From Rhizophagus irregularis (Eukaryota; Glomeromycota; Glomeromycetes; Glomerales; Glomeraceae), in NCBI RefSeq assembly GCF_026210795.1, contig NC_089457.1, forward strand, positions 496,001 through 560,000: a stretch of DNA of 64,000 nt, given 5' to 3'. This document shows positions 1 through 10,620 of the stretch, in pieces. The notes under the pieces were generated by a model. The model did not search any database. It was not told the origin of the DNA and saw only the letters and a program-made list of their open reading frames with translations. The translations under genes and the position numbers were made by a program. Positions within the stretch are counted from its first letter, which is position 1. Each line of letters starts with the position of its first letter.

Positions 1-917
1 ATTCCAGCTCATATTTTAGGTAATTTTACACCAATTATTTGTGAATTTTGCAAATTTTACAAGGTTTTTTTGTATTATTATATAATATATGGTATATTCT
101 TGCTTAGATTAACAAAATAATGTTTAAAAAAAAAAATAAATAAAATAAAAAAAATTTTTTTTTTTTTTTTTGGCAATGTTTTAGTTTTACCAGTTTTATA
201 AAACTATACCTAAGGCTAAGTAATGTAACACCTTTTTTTAATGTATTTTTAGGGCATTTATATTATAACAAACCATTTTCAAACTTGTGCAAACACCATT
301 CAAAAGCAATAGTATTTAATATAAAAATGTCTGATAAGATTAATTATAGATTGCTGATCATTTTATATTGCTGAGTGGTGAATCGGCAATTAAAGATTTT
401 TTTCTTTGATATAAAAGCTTTTAAACTTATAATATAAGTATAATTTTACCTACTTTGCAAATTTATTTGAAAATTTTAAATATTAATTTTGACTTTATAT
501 ATACTAGATAATTAATTTTATTATCAATTAATTTAGTAAAAGAAAAATTTTTGTCAAATAAATTAATAATGATATTTAAAATCATTTTTATTACTTTAAA
601 ATTTTACTATAATTTTATTATAATTTTATTATAATTTTGGCAGTTTTAGCATTTATAATAAATTTTATTAGAATTTGCTTTTTTTAAAAGTTTTGCTAAT
701 TTTTAATAAGACTTTTATATAATTTTAGTAAAGTTTCACTATTTTGATATTTTACCAATTTTAGTTATTAATAAAATTCTTTAATTTCTTTAAACTTGTA
801 AAGTAGTAAAAATTATATTTAATTAATAATTTTTAAAAATAATTCATTATTAAAAAAAAATTTCTTTTATAATTTTGTTACACTAGAACACCGGACAATT
901 ATAATTAAGGTCATATG

Positions 918-1074
918 GGCACTTTGCAATAGAAAAAGACGAAACTACTAAAAAAAATAAAAAATGAGTTAATATAAAATCTGAACAAATTATATCATTT
1001 AGCAGAATATTTTTGGCATATAAAAGAAAATTTAAATTTTTTTAGTAGTTTCATCCTTTTTACTGCAAAGTGCC
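918..1074. mobile_element. MITE-like hairpin element A (157 bp)
   Basis: About 38 bp at the left end (from GGCACTTTGCAATAGAAA at 918) recurs as reverse complement at the right end (…TTTACTGCAAAGTGCC ending at 1074) with few mismatches. Both arms include the shared block GAAACTACTAAAAAAA. The spacer is about 80 bp of AT-rich DNA with no coding capacity. This is the form of a non-autonomous DNA transposon. The superfamily is not clear because no target-site duplication is certain. Its arm is related to that of the element at 1671-1829. Confidence 0.6.
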
Positions 1075-1534
1075 ATGCATCTTATGCTAAAAGTTTCTTT
1101 GCTTGTCATCCGAATTTACTTTTAAAGCTATAGATACAAAACTTTGTAATAATAATTGCTCTTCTATTATCTATAATTTTGTTACTTAAGTAATATTTAA
1201 TAATAGTAATTTTTATTTTTTTGTATATTTCTATGTATACCGATAGTAAAAAAGCATATATTTTTTTGCCAAATTTTGCCTGTATAATGATACTTATCTC
1301 AAATTCTAATCAGTAGATTTACAAAATTTTGGTATCAAAAGATTCTTTTCTTCAAAAGAAACATTTTTTTCTATAGTAAAAAATAATATTAACTTAATAA
1401 AATTACATGTTAAAAGAAAAATAAAGTTTAAAATATAGTAAGATATGATCTCAATTATAATTATCTAGGGTCCTGTTATTATTATAATTAGAATTTCAAA
1501 CAGGTTGATCAAATTCAGGTAATTTGACAGATTG

Positions 1535-1612
1535 ACTTATCAGGTTTAGCAATTGCAATTTGGCATCAGTTTAGGTTATAACATTAATATAACTTATTAA
1601 CCTGAAACTAAT
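1535..1612. repeat. Dispersed repeat, copy 1 (AGGTTTAGCAATTGCAATTT type)
   Basis: This copy contains TCAGGTTTAGCAATTGCAAT, then TTGGCAT, and closes with ACCTGAAACTAAT. The same ordered words occur at about 37275-37342, more than 35 kb away. It is non-coding and of unknown class. Confidence 0.5.
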
Positions 1613-1670
1613 AATATTATAAAAAAAATGTTGCAAAAATATTTTTTTTATAATATTTAATATATGGGAT

Positions 1671-1829
1671 GGGGTCTTTGTAATAGAAAGGTACAAAACC
1701 CAAAAAAAAATTTAATTTTACTTTATACGCTAATTATGTTTTTTTACTGAAATAAATGCAAATTTAATATTAATTCAATTTTTGATATTTTTTGAGTTTC
1801 GTACCTTTCTATTGCAAAGACAAGACCTC
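1671..1829. mobile_element. MITE-like hairpin element B (159 bp)
   Basis: The left arm starts GGGGTCTTTGTAATAGAAAG and the right arm is its reverse complement (…CTTTCTATTGCAAAGACAAGACCTC). The arms are about 38-40 bp. The length matches element A (157 bp), and both arms carry TTTGCAATAGAAA followed by a G-AC-AAACT-like core, so A and B look like two members of one family. A related half-end lies at about 2344-2366. Confidence 0.6.
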
Positions 1830-2381
1830 AAGCAATATATGTATAGGTAACAATATTGTTTACTTAGTCACATGCTATTTTAGTCACAGATAAAGGTTAA
1901 ATTTGCGTAAAATTAATGATATTTTTTGCTAATGACATATTTTTTATTTGCTTATTTTCACAGAATTTTTGAAAAGTCATATATTACAATTGCTTATTTT
2001 TTGAGTAAATTTAGTATTATTTAATAATGCATTATATAATATTTAATATAAGAGATGGTATTATACTAATATGCAAAAGTTAATAGGAGATGAAAAAAAT
2101 TACTAAGACGAATATTTTAGCTAAGATGATATTACTATTAAAAAAAGTGAAATTGTAAATCATAAATGTGAGAAAATTTGATCAAATAATTTTTGTAAAA
2201 TATAATATTATAAAGTCATATGGTTAGATTGCTTATTTTTGGACAATTTATGAAGTCATATGTTGAATTTACTTATTTATCTTAATAAAAATCTTACGTA
2301 GAGCTATTATAAAAATTTTCGACTTTCTTGTTATATATATATTCAGTCCCCACAAAGATCCCATATTAAAAAAAAATGTTT

Positions 2382-2530
2382 TGCAACTTTTTTTTGACAT
2401 TTTACTAAAAATATTGCAAAAAATTTTCTATAAAATTATATTAGAAAAAACATTTCACAACTTTTTTTTGATATTTTGTTGAAAAATATTGCAAAAACAT
2501 TTTTTCATAATATTATATTAGAAAAACATT
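2382..2530. repeat. Tandem repeat, about 80-bp unit, two copies
   Basis: Two adjacent copies of a unit containing TTTGCAAC, then a T-run with GACATTTT, then AAAATATTGCAAAAA, then ATTATATTAGAAAAA, are visible here. A further diverged copy lies at about 2970-3027, and a piece lies near 1628-1660. The repeats have no coding content. They flank the inverted-repeat element at 2526-2977, so they may be part of a larger composite repeat. Confidence 0.45.
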
Positions 2531-2977
2531 TTATAGTAATTGTCACCTATAAACAACAATATTAATAATAGTCCGAAATTTAAAATTTTATTTATTTATA
2601 TTGTGTAACTTATTTTTAAAGTACTTTGTTAAAATATAATAATTGCCATATGAGCGGCAAAATTTTTTTTTACTATATTACATGGATTTCCATGGAATTT
2701 TTGTAAAATCCATAAAAATTACATAAAAACTAATCCAAAATTTTATGTTTTTATTATTACTACTTATTAAAATTATTTAACTTTAACTCATAATATTAAT
2801 TAAAATTTTTATTAAATTCTATAAAATAACCTAATAGAAATGTTCAATACATGTTGTTCTATTATTTTATCAGTTTAGTTTTTTCTTTTTACTATTCAAT
2901 TTACAATTTATAAAAATTTGAAATCATATAATATTAATATAGTTTATAGGTGACAGCCACTATACAACATTTTTTTC
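2526..2977. mobile_element. Inverted-repeat element with TGTCACCTATAAAC arms
   Basis: A left arm at about 2526-2565 (centre TGTCACCTATAAAC) is mirrored at about 2934-2977 (centre GTTTATAGGTGACAG), giving roughly 40-bp imperfect inverted repeats around about 370 bp of AT-rich DNA with no open frame. This is a MITE-like structure. Family and target duplication are not resolved. Confidence 0.4.
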
Positions 2978-3396
2978 AACATTTTAATAAAAAATATTGC
3001 AAAAATATTTTTTATAATGTTATATTAAATTTTGTATTATGATTTAATAAAAATTATTTAGGTTAATTCAAAATTTTTTAGGTTCAGATCAAATTGCTCA
3101 GGTTAAACAGATAATTTAATATAATCTGATCTAATCTAACTTAACTTAAAAAAATTTTAGATTAGATTATTAATAAACTTAACTTGTTCTGACTCATTCT
3201 ACAATTAGTTAGCTGTATCATAAACTTAATATACTGTACAAAAAATAATCTACCATTTATAATAATTTTTAATTACTAAAGTTTTTATATCTATTTGCTT
3301 ATTTATAAGATAAATAAATTATCTTCAGACTTAAATAAAAATTATATATAAAATTTTTGCAAATTTTATTATAAAAAAAAATTTTATATTATATTA

Positions 3397-4160
3397 TTAT
3401 TTCTTAAACTGTAAGCAATTGTGGGCAAATTTGCTCGCAATTTTACCAAATTTCAGCTCTCATCTAATTTTATGAAAAATAAAGCAATTTTAATAAAATT
3501 TTTTTCCAAGATAGTTTAAATTATATATTATGCAGCAATTATTATCATTTATTAATTATATATTAGAAAATCGAAAATTACCCATTGGTCAAAAGTTGTA
3601 TTTTAAGATAATCACAAAATTTTAAAAAACTTTGCACTTAACTTCAACGATTTCATTGATAATTAATTGTAGCTATATAAAAGCTTAATAGAATATGTAG
3701 AATTTGGTATGAGAAACGACTTTTGTTAATATGATTTTTGATATTTAAAAGTAGGATTTTGACTTTATATAGAACCTTAATGAAAATTTTATTATGCATT
3801 TTAATTATATATTCATAATAATTGATTTTTTTTATCTCTATTTTGTTTATTATAATGCAAAATTTTTATAATAAAAATAAAAAGTTATAATAAATATTCA
3901 AATAGAGAAAAAATATGGTAAGAAAAGTTTAAATTTTATTATATAAAAATTTTGATACTATTTTTGCGGGTTAATTTCTAATCCAATTTTAATGATCAAT
4001 TGTATATCTAACTCATACAATTTATGGCCAGAATGTAGATCAATTTGGCTGCAAAATTATGTAATGATCTGTCCAAAATTAAAGAATTTTTTATAACGTC
4101 ATTTATTCTAATTTAGAAATTGTGGGCAAATTTGCTCACAAAACAGTTTAAGGGATAATT
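3397..4160. mobile_element. Element with palindromic ends (GGGCAAATTTGCTC)
   Basis: The left end has CTTAAACTGT followed by GTGGGCAAATTTGCTCGC. The right end has GTGGGCAAATTTGCTCACA followed by ACAGTTTAAGGG. The outer CTTAAACTGT boxes are inverted with respect to each other, and each inner box is itself nearly palindromic. The interior, about 670 bp, is AT-rich without a credible frame. It is best read as a non-autonomous DNA transposon or a pair of related hairpin ends. Confidence 0.4.
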
Positions 4161-4240
4161 TTTTTTTAACTAGTAATTATTATTTTTATATTCTGAAAGA
4201 ATTTAATATAAAATAATAAATAATAGGGTTTAAAATTTAA

Positions 4241-4391
4241 ATGCACCTGTGTTTGGACGTACCTCCTTTTTTGAAAATTTTTAAATAGTAAATTTATTGA
4301 TTATTTATGATTATATTATGATTATAATCAGCAAATTTACTATTTAATAATTTCTAAAAAAGGGAGGTGCGTTGTAATAATGCATCTGTAT
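4241..4391. mobile_element. MITE-like hairpin element (about 150 bp)
   Basis: The left arm ATGCACCTG…ACCTCCTTTTTT…TAAATAGTAAATTT is mirrored by AAATTTACTATTTAATAA…AAAAAAGGGAGGTGC…ATGCATCTG on the right. The arms are about 55-60 bp with scattered mismatches around a spacer of roughly 40 bp. There is no coding content. This is the typical form of a near-perfect hairpin MITE. Confidence 0.55.
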
Positions 4392-5819
4392 AAAATTATT
4401 ATTTCCTAAATAATAAATTAAATAATTAATAGATTAACTCAAAAACTTTTATTATTGATTATATGGATCATCTTTTTATGAAATTTTCAGCAATAAAAAA
4501 TATTAAAAATATGGCCTTTAATACTAATAAATACCTCAGTTTTTCACTTATAGAAGCAGAATATTTTACTGAAAAACTTTTTAATAGAGGTTTTGTTAAT
4601 TTTATAAATATAGTATTAGATTTATCAAAATTTTAGTATATCTAAAATTTTCCAAAACTTTGATTTATATTATTCAAATATATACTACTGTATACTTGAA
4701 TTATAATCAAAATACAATACTAAACTCATGCATTTAAGAATGATTATAAAAAAGAATATATGCATTTAATATATATTTTTTGCCAGTTCACTAAACTTTG
4801 AAAATATCTTTTGAAAAAAAAGTTTAGGCTACTTATAGAAAAAAATTAGTTAATTTAATTATGTCAATAAAATTTATTAATAATACTTTAATTATACAAA
4901 AGTTTTTATTAATAAATATAAAAATTATTGAAAAACTAAAACATATTAAATAAGGTGAGAAAATGTAAAATTAATTAATATATAAAATTTGGTATTTCAT
5001 TTAAATAATTTATACTATCTATAATTATTATTTGTATTTTTCATATTATATATTATTTGTATAATTTGAGTTATTTATAGATAATGTAAATAATATGGAT
5101 ATATGGATTATCCATTCAATTTTTTTAAAATTATCTATATCTGAATTTAATTTTTTTATGAATTACAGATATTGAATTTTATTATAGATACATATCTATA
5201 GATAAATAGATATATAAATTTAAAATCTAGTTAATATATGAATTATATATTAAATATTAAAAATATAAAAGTATTTTTTACAAAAAATCCTTTAAGAAAT
5301 ACAAGCATTTGATGCATTATCTGAAATTACTGCAGCCAATTTTTTAAAATCAATATTATTTATAATTTTAATGATTTTATTGTCAAAAAATGTGCTAATA
5401 TGATGAAGGATATTAAAATCAATAAAATAATTGATGAAGAAGATAATCTTACTATTGCTTTTGATAAATAGACAAATTCTACTGGGTAATTAATTTATGA
5501 TTATTGCTTAATTATTAAGAAGCATAAAGAATATTTATAGTATTTAAAAAATTATTTTGCTAAATATTTTTTGAATAATATAAATTTTTGTTAAAGCCTA
5601 ACAGTTTAAAAGATTATAGATGGTATGTAAAATCTTAATAAATTCAATAAAAAAAGAATATTCAATAAGAGAAAATGTCAAATTATAATTAATGCTCCTA
5701 ACAGATCAATTTGATTAGATTAGTAATATAGTACAACTTAAATTAATCATAAAAAAAAATATTTTTTATAAATATTTCATAATTTAGTGGTCCAATTTTA
5801 TAAACTTTTTTTTTATTTT

Positions 5820-6103
5820 AATCAATCACTAAATTATTTTATTTTATTTTTTTTTTCCGCAACGCATTTGCAGTTTTATTAAAGTAAAAAAATAAAAAAT
5901 ATATACAAAGTAAAATTTCCTAATAACTACTCTAATATAATTAAACTACAAACCACTCATCATACCGGTAGTACTCCACGTGTGCACTGTCGAGTGATCG
6001 TTTGACTCCATAGGTAGACTTCGTTTAGTAACAGGTCATCTTAGCCATAAAGGCCCTATCTTCAATGTCTGGTGATCACAGGACCCAATCAATTACTAAA
6101 TTA
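5820..6103 (-). mobile_element. Short retroposon (SINE-like or LINE 3' end) with target duplication
   Basis: Read on the minus strand, a distinctly less AT-rich stretch of about 130 bp (5955-6086) leads into an AT-rich tail with an AATAAA signal (complement of 5875-5880). About 18 bases later comes an A-rich tail (complement of about 5837-5857). The block is bounded by 17-bp direct repeats at 5820-5836 and 6087-6103 that differ at one base. Signal, tail and target duplication together are the mark of LINE-type retroposition. No open frame is present, so it is a SINE, a 5'-truncated LINE end or a processed RNA copy. The low divergence of the duplication suggests it is not very old. Confidence 0.65.
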
Positions 6104-7549
6104 TAAGATAATATTTTTTAGATTCAGATTAGATTAGATCAAATTCAAATCAAATTATTAAAATCCTAATCTGATCTGAATTTTTAGGAACACTAATTAC
6201 AATATATAAACATTTTTACTAATACTTTATTAATTTGATTTTCTTTGACTGATAGAGTAGAAAAATTTTTATAATAATTATCTATATAAGTCTATGATCT
6301 AATAGAACTCACTTAAGATTCTGTCTATTACTAAAATATGTTTAATACCAGTAGAAATTTTACTTTTATATGAAACCTTATCTTAGAATTTGCTTAAATT
6401 TTATTGGTTAATTAGCTAAAAAAGAAAAATATCATAATAATGTAACATAAAATTTCTTTTTATATAATAAGATCTTTAATTACCTTAAATTATATATAAA
6501 ATTCTTTGCAGATCCTATTATAAAAAAAAATATTATTATGATTTTTTTCTTTTTTAACTAATTAATTAATAGAATTTAAAAAAAAAGTAAGGTAAAAATC
6601 ATTAATAAAAGGTTAATTTTTATAATGACCTTTATTATAAGTGTGGGGTTCTAATCTACTATTACTTGATTTTTAAAAAAAAACTTAAAAAAAAAAAAAA
6701 AATATTTTTTTTTTGTTATTTTGTTAATTTGGAAAAAAAAATATTATAATATATTTTTCAATATTATAAAAAAAACCTTGTAAATTTGCAATATAAAATG
6801 AAATAGTAATTTTTTTTAGTAAACTTATTAAATTTATATTAAATAATAAAAAAATTTTTTTTTTGTGATTTATTCATATTTAATATTATTGATTGGTAAG
6901 GGGAGTTATACATATTACGTAATATTCAGTTTAATATAAACTTATTTCCTTCCCCCTTCCTGTCAGATTTAATAACCAATTAAATTATAATATTTATAAA
7001 TCATATAATTTTATTAAGTATAATGTAAAATTTTGGTTACCCCTACCTCCTTTAATAATTATATAATATGTGTAAGCTTCCTAAATTATCATTACATTTA
7101 GACATAATTTTGTAAAATAAAATCAATATCAAAATATGCCAATTAATATAATTCATATAAAAACTGCACTGAATCTACAGATTAATTTTATACTATTAAA
7201 TGATAAATTGGCAATTAATATAAAATTATATAAATTGTTAAATAATAAAAGTAATTTAATATTAATAGTAGTTTTAACTTCTTTATTTCTTATATAATTA
7301 AATTCTAATTGGTTAAAAAATATATACTTTATATTTATATAATATATAAAATAAATATTAGAAAAGAAACCAAATTTATAAAATTTTTTTTTTAAAATAA
7401 TAAATATTCTAAATCAGATAAAAATTTTAATTTGATTTTTTTTTTCAGTACTATTCCATATTTTAGTAAAATATCAAGTACTATGATTATAAAAAAGTAT
7501 TTTTATAATAGAATTCTTAACTTTTATATAATTATATATACATTACCTA

Positions 7550-8463
7550 GACAAAAGTAGCGGACATCATATATGTATTATTTACTTAAAATTATACATA
7601 ATAATAATACTTGAAATTTTAATATATGATAAAATAAATTCTAAAGTGTATATATTTGAAATTTCATATTTCTAGCTTTTATACATCTGTTTTAATTAAA
7701 AAAATCCTAAAAAAGAATAAACAAATTTTTAATGATAATTATACTACTAATATGACAGATAAGCTGCCAATTTATTTATAATCATGTTATTCGTGTATAT
7801 TAATAATATTTGAAATTTTAATATGTAATAGCATGAATCCTTATCAATATATTCAAAATTTCCTATAGTTAGCTATAAGTATTGTAAAAAAAAATTTGCA
7901 AAATTGATTATTCTTTAAAAATTATAAAATTCATCAGTATTTCACATTTTCTATAAACTTTACATAAATAAAATTATTTTAAATTTTACATTATATGAAA
8001 GCTATTATTTTGAGAAGTAAATGTGCAAATTTATATGTCTTCACCTTTTCTAATAAAAAAAAAAATGAGATGTTATCCGAAATATTAATTTTTTTTCTAT
8101 TTAACAGTCATCAGGAATTTTTTAGACTTTTTTCAATTAGTATAGCTGTACGAAAATTAAAAGCATGAAAATTTGAATACATACTCTTTAGGATATGTGT
8201 TATAACATATTAAAATTTCAAGTATTATTATTATGTATAATTCTAAGCAAATAATAAAAATAAATTACCTATTATATTTGTTCAATCATTAAAAATTCTT
8301 TATTGAAATTTTTTTAATTAATACAAATGAATGAAGGCTAGAAGCATAAAATTTTAAATATATGCTCTTTAAAATCTATATTATCACATATTAAAAATTC
8401 AAGTATTGTTATTATGTACAATTTTAAGTAAATAATATATATATGGTGTCTGCTACTTTTGTC
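7550..8463. mobile_element. TA-flanked 914-bp foldback element
   Basis: The ends GACAAAAGTAGCGGACATCA (7550) and, in reverse complement, GACAAAAGTAGCAGACACCA (8463) begin inverted repeats of at least 180 bp. A second, weaker level of symmetry reaches almost to the middle. Both ends abut TA (7548-7549 and 8464-8465), as expected of Tc1/mariner insertion. Each arm holds two diverged copies of a block of roughly 200 bp (left about 7577-7755 and 7780-7960; mirrored at about 8130-8270 and 8330-8450). There is no transposase frame, so it is non-autonomous. Confidence 0.65.
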
Positions 8464-8616
8464 TAGATAGTGTATGTAATAATAAATATAATTATATTTT
8501 TTTATTCAATTAAAATTAAATAATATGTATTTAAATAATTTTTTTTTAAAAAAAAAATATTATTAGAATATTACTGCTATCTATTCTATCAATGATATAC
8601 ATCTATTTTTGCTTAA

Positions 8617-9127
8617 CCTAGTGTTCCAATTTGTCAACCATCTATGTGAATAAAATTCAAATATCCATCATCTGTCAGATAAATCTAATAGGTCAGATGA
8701 CCATTTTATTGACAGATCGGATGACAGATTGAGATCAGATGAAGTCAGATCATCTGTTGATCTAAAGTCTATACAGTAGTTCAGATCAATTTTTAATTTT
8801 GGTCAGAGTTATATTCCATTTTAGAAAATTTATATTACATAACATTTTGAAAAGGAAATTTTTATTTTTCAGAAAAAATAATTTTGTGGAATAGCTATCA
8901 CCAAATATGGAAATAATTGGTATAACCATGAATTATAATTCAGGCCAGGATTATAAATTGGCCTGAATTATTGCTGATCAATAGTAATCACATAAAACGG
9001 ATTATCTGACAGATGAATCTTCAAATTCAAATTCAGATACAGATTTTTCTTGACGGATGATGGATCAGATGGATCAAAATTTTTTCAGATGACAAATGAC
9101 AAATGATCTACAGATTGGAATACTAGT
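8617..9127. mobile_element. TTAA-flanked 511-bp element rich in GATCAGATGA words
   Basis: The ends CCTAGTGTTCCAAT (8617) and ATTGGAATACTAGT (ending 9127) are imperfect inverted repeats, and each directly abuts TTAA (8613-8616 and 9128-9131). That would fit a piggyBac-type target site. The interior is dense in degenerate GATCAGATGACAGAT words on both strands and has a central inverted pair TTCAGGCC/GGCCTGAA (about 8940-8968). No coding frame is seen. TTAA is common in this DNA, so the family call is tentative. Confidence 0.5.
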
Positions 9128-9581
9128 TTAACCTATATTATTATTATTTTTATTAATAAATTAACTTCTATATAGTCACAATTTATATAACTGCTATAGT
9201 GCAGAATCTGTAATAATTGATTGATTATAAATTCCTAAAAAAAAATTTTTTTATATTAAAGTAAAAAATTTAACTGATAATTTTTATAGATATGACTATT
9301 AGCTTTAAAATTATCAGTTATTTTTTTTTTAAATTAAATTTTAGCTGAGTTTTAGCTGTTTAAAAATCTGTAATTTAAATATATTGATTAAATTTAGTCA
9401 AAATTGAAACTAATCTAAATCAGATTTTTTTTAACCACATTTAATGTACAGATTTTTTTTTTTTAATATACTAAGTAAAAAAAAGTTCTAAAACTGCAAA
9501 AAAAAGATTTAATGAATAAAGTTGTTTAAATATAGGTCAATTTAATGTTATAAATAATAATTATATATTATCGAGTGAATA

Positions 9582-10620
9582 ATGGAGGAAACAGTTGAGG
9601 ATTCATTATACGCAAGGAGATTTAGTAAGTTTGGATTGTGTAAAACGAAGATGACTGCAAAGAAGATAAGAAAGTTAAGAAAGAAGGTAAAGAAATTTTT
9701 GATTCAAAAAAGAAAAATAGTAATAATATTTTTGAACCAAAGAAAATGGTAGAGAAACCAAACAAAGCTTTGCCCTTACAATAGCGCCAAAATGAAATGA
9801 AAACACCAATGATACCTCCAGAAAGAATTGGGAAACTTCACTTCAAATAAATATAAATTTTCTTCTATTCTAGAAAAAGGATAGCAAAAGATTTTATTCA
9901 GGGAAAAGGTAGAACTAATAAAGAAATTTAAGACATCTAGTGAAAATGAAGTAATCGATCTAATCAGCAAATGGAGAATAAGGGGAAAGACAAATGAATC
10001 AAATATCAATCATCTTGAAAAAGAATTGTTGAGATCATTAAAGAATACCGAATGGAAAAAATTAATTATGTTAAGTTACAAGACTTAGCAAATAATAAGG
10101 AGATAAGAATAAAATGGAGGAAGTAAAAGATATTTTTTACAATATGTCCAATAGTATGGAATGGAAAAAGATCAATATAGAGGCAATCCAGGATTTGAAA
10201 GATAAAATGAAAATTGATGGAATGAAAAAGTTCAATGAATGGATGCAAAAAAAGAATGACTATTTTCTTTTAGGAAAAAAGATTATCAGTTTGGCAGAAC
10301 AAAATGAGATTCTTTTAGAATACATAATGCTAAATAATGATTTTACAAAAAGACTAAAGAATGAAAATAGATACCAAGACAACAAAGAAAAAACCAATAT
10401 TAGAATCATCATCTCCATCATCTCAAAACCTTGGTTAATTAAAGATAATAATAGTATGAGTAAGATCAAAGACGAAAATAAAAATAAAGAGGAAGAAACG
10501 AAAGGGAAAGAAATAACAGAAACAGAAAAGGCATCGTCAAGCTCAAGCAAAAAAAAACAAGAAAAACAAGAGGAAAAAGAAGAAGAAGCAAAAATGAAGA
10601 AACAGAAGAAAGAAGATTAA
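9582..10620 (+). pseudogene. Decayed coding sequence, Lys/Glu-rich, family not recognised
   Basis: An open frame of 56 codons starts at 9582 (MEETVEDSLYARR…) and ends at a stop. A second frame runs about 9907-10088 (…KKFKTSSENEVIDLISKW…). A third starts at 10114 and runs 168 codons to 10620, ending in a very charged Lys/Glu tail after a serine run. All three are on the same strand with similar composition (many NTEWKK- and SMEWKK-like words), but they lie in different frames separated by stops without clear splice sites. I read this as one broken gene, possibly of a multi-copy family. The 168-codon part could still be expressed. No function can be named. Confidence 0.4.

Larger units (their letters stand above)
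1..9581. other. AT-rich gene desert with many small inverted-repeat elements
   Basis: No supportable gene is seen on either strand. The DNA is overwhelmingly A/T, with frequent homopolymer runs. Reading frames are short and none shows a recognisable protein. What structure there is comes from inverted-repeat (MITE-like) elements, one foldback element and one short retroposon, each listed separately. Between them (for example 1-917, 1075-1670, 1830-2380, 4400-5800, 6104-7546) I see only AT-rich sequence and decayed repeat pieces. Confidence 0.75.

Noticed and set aside
5290-5470. Possible transposase scrap (EIQAFDALSEITAANFL… and a following MMKDIKINKIIDEE frame)
   Set aside because: Short, AT-driven composition, no catalytic motif; too weak to call.
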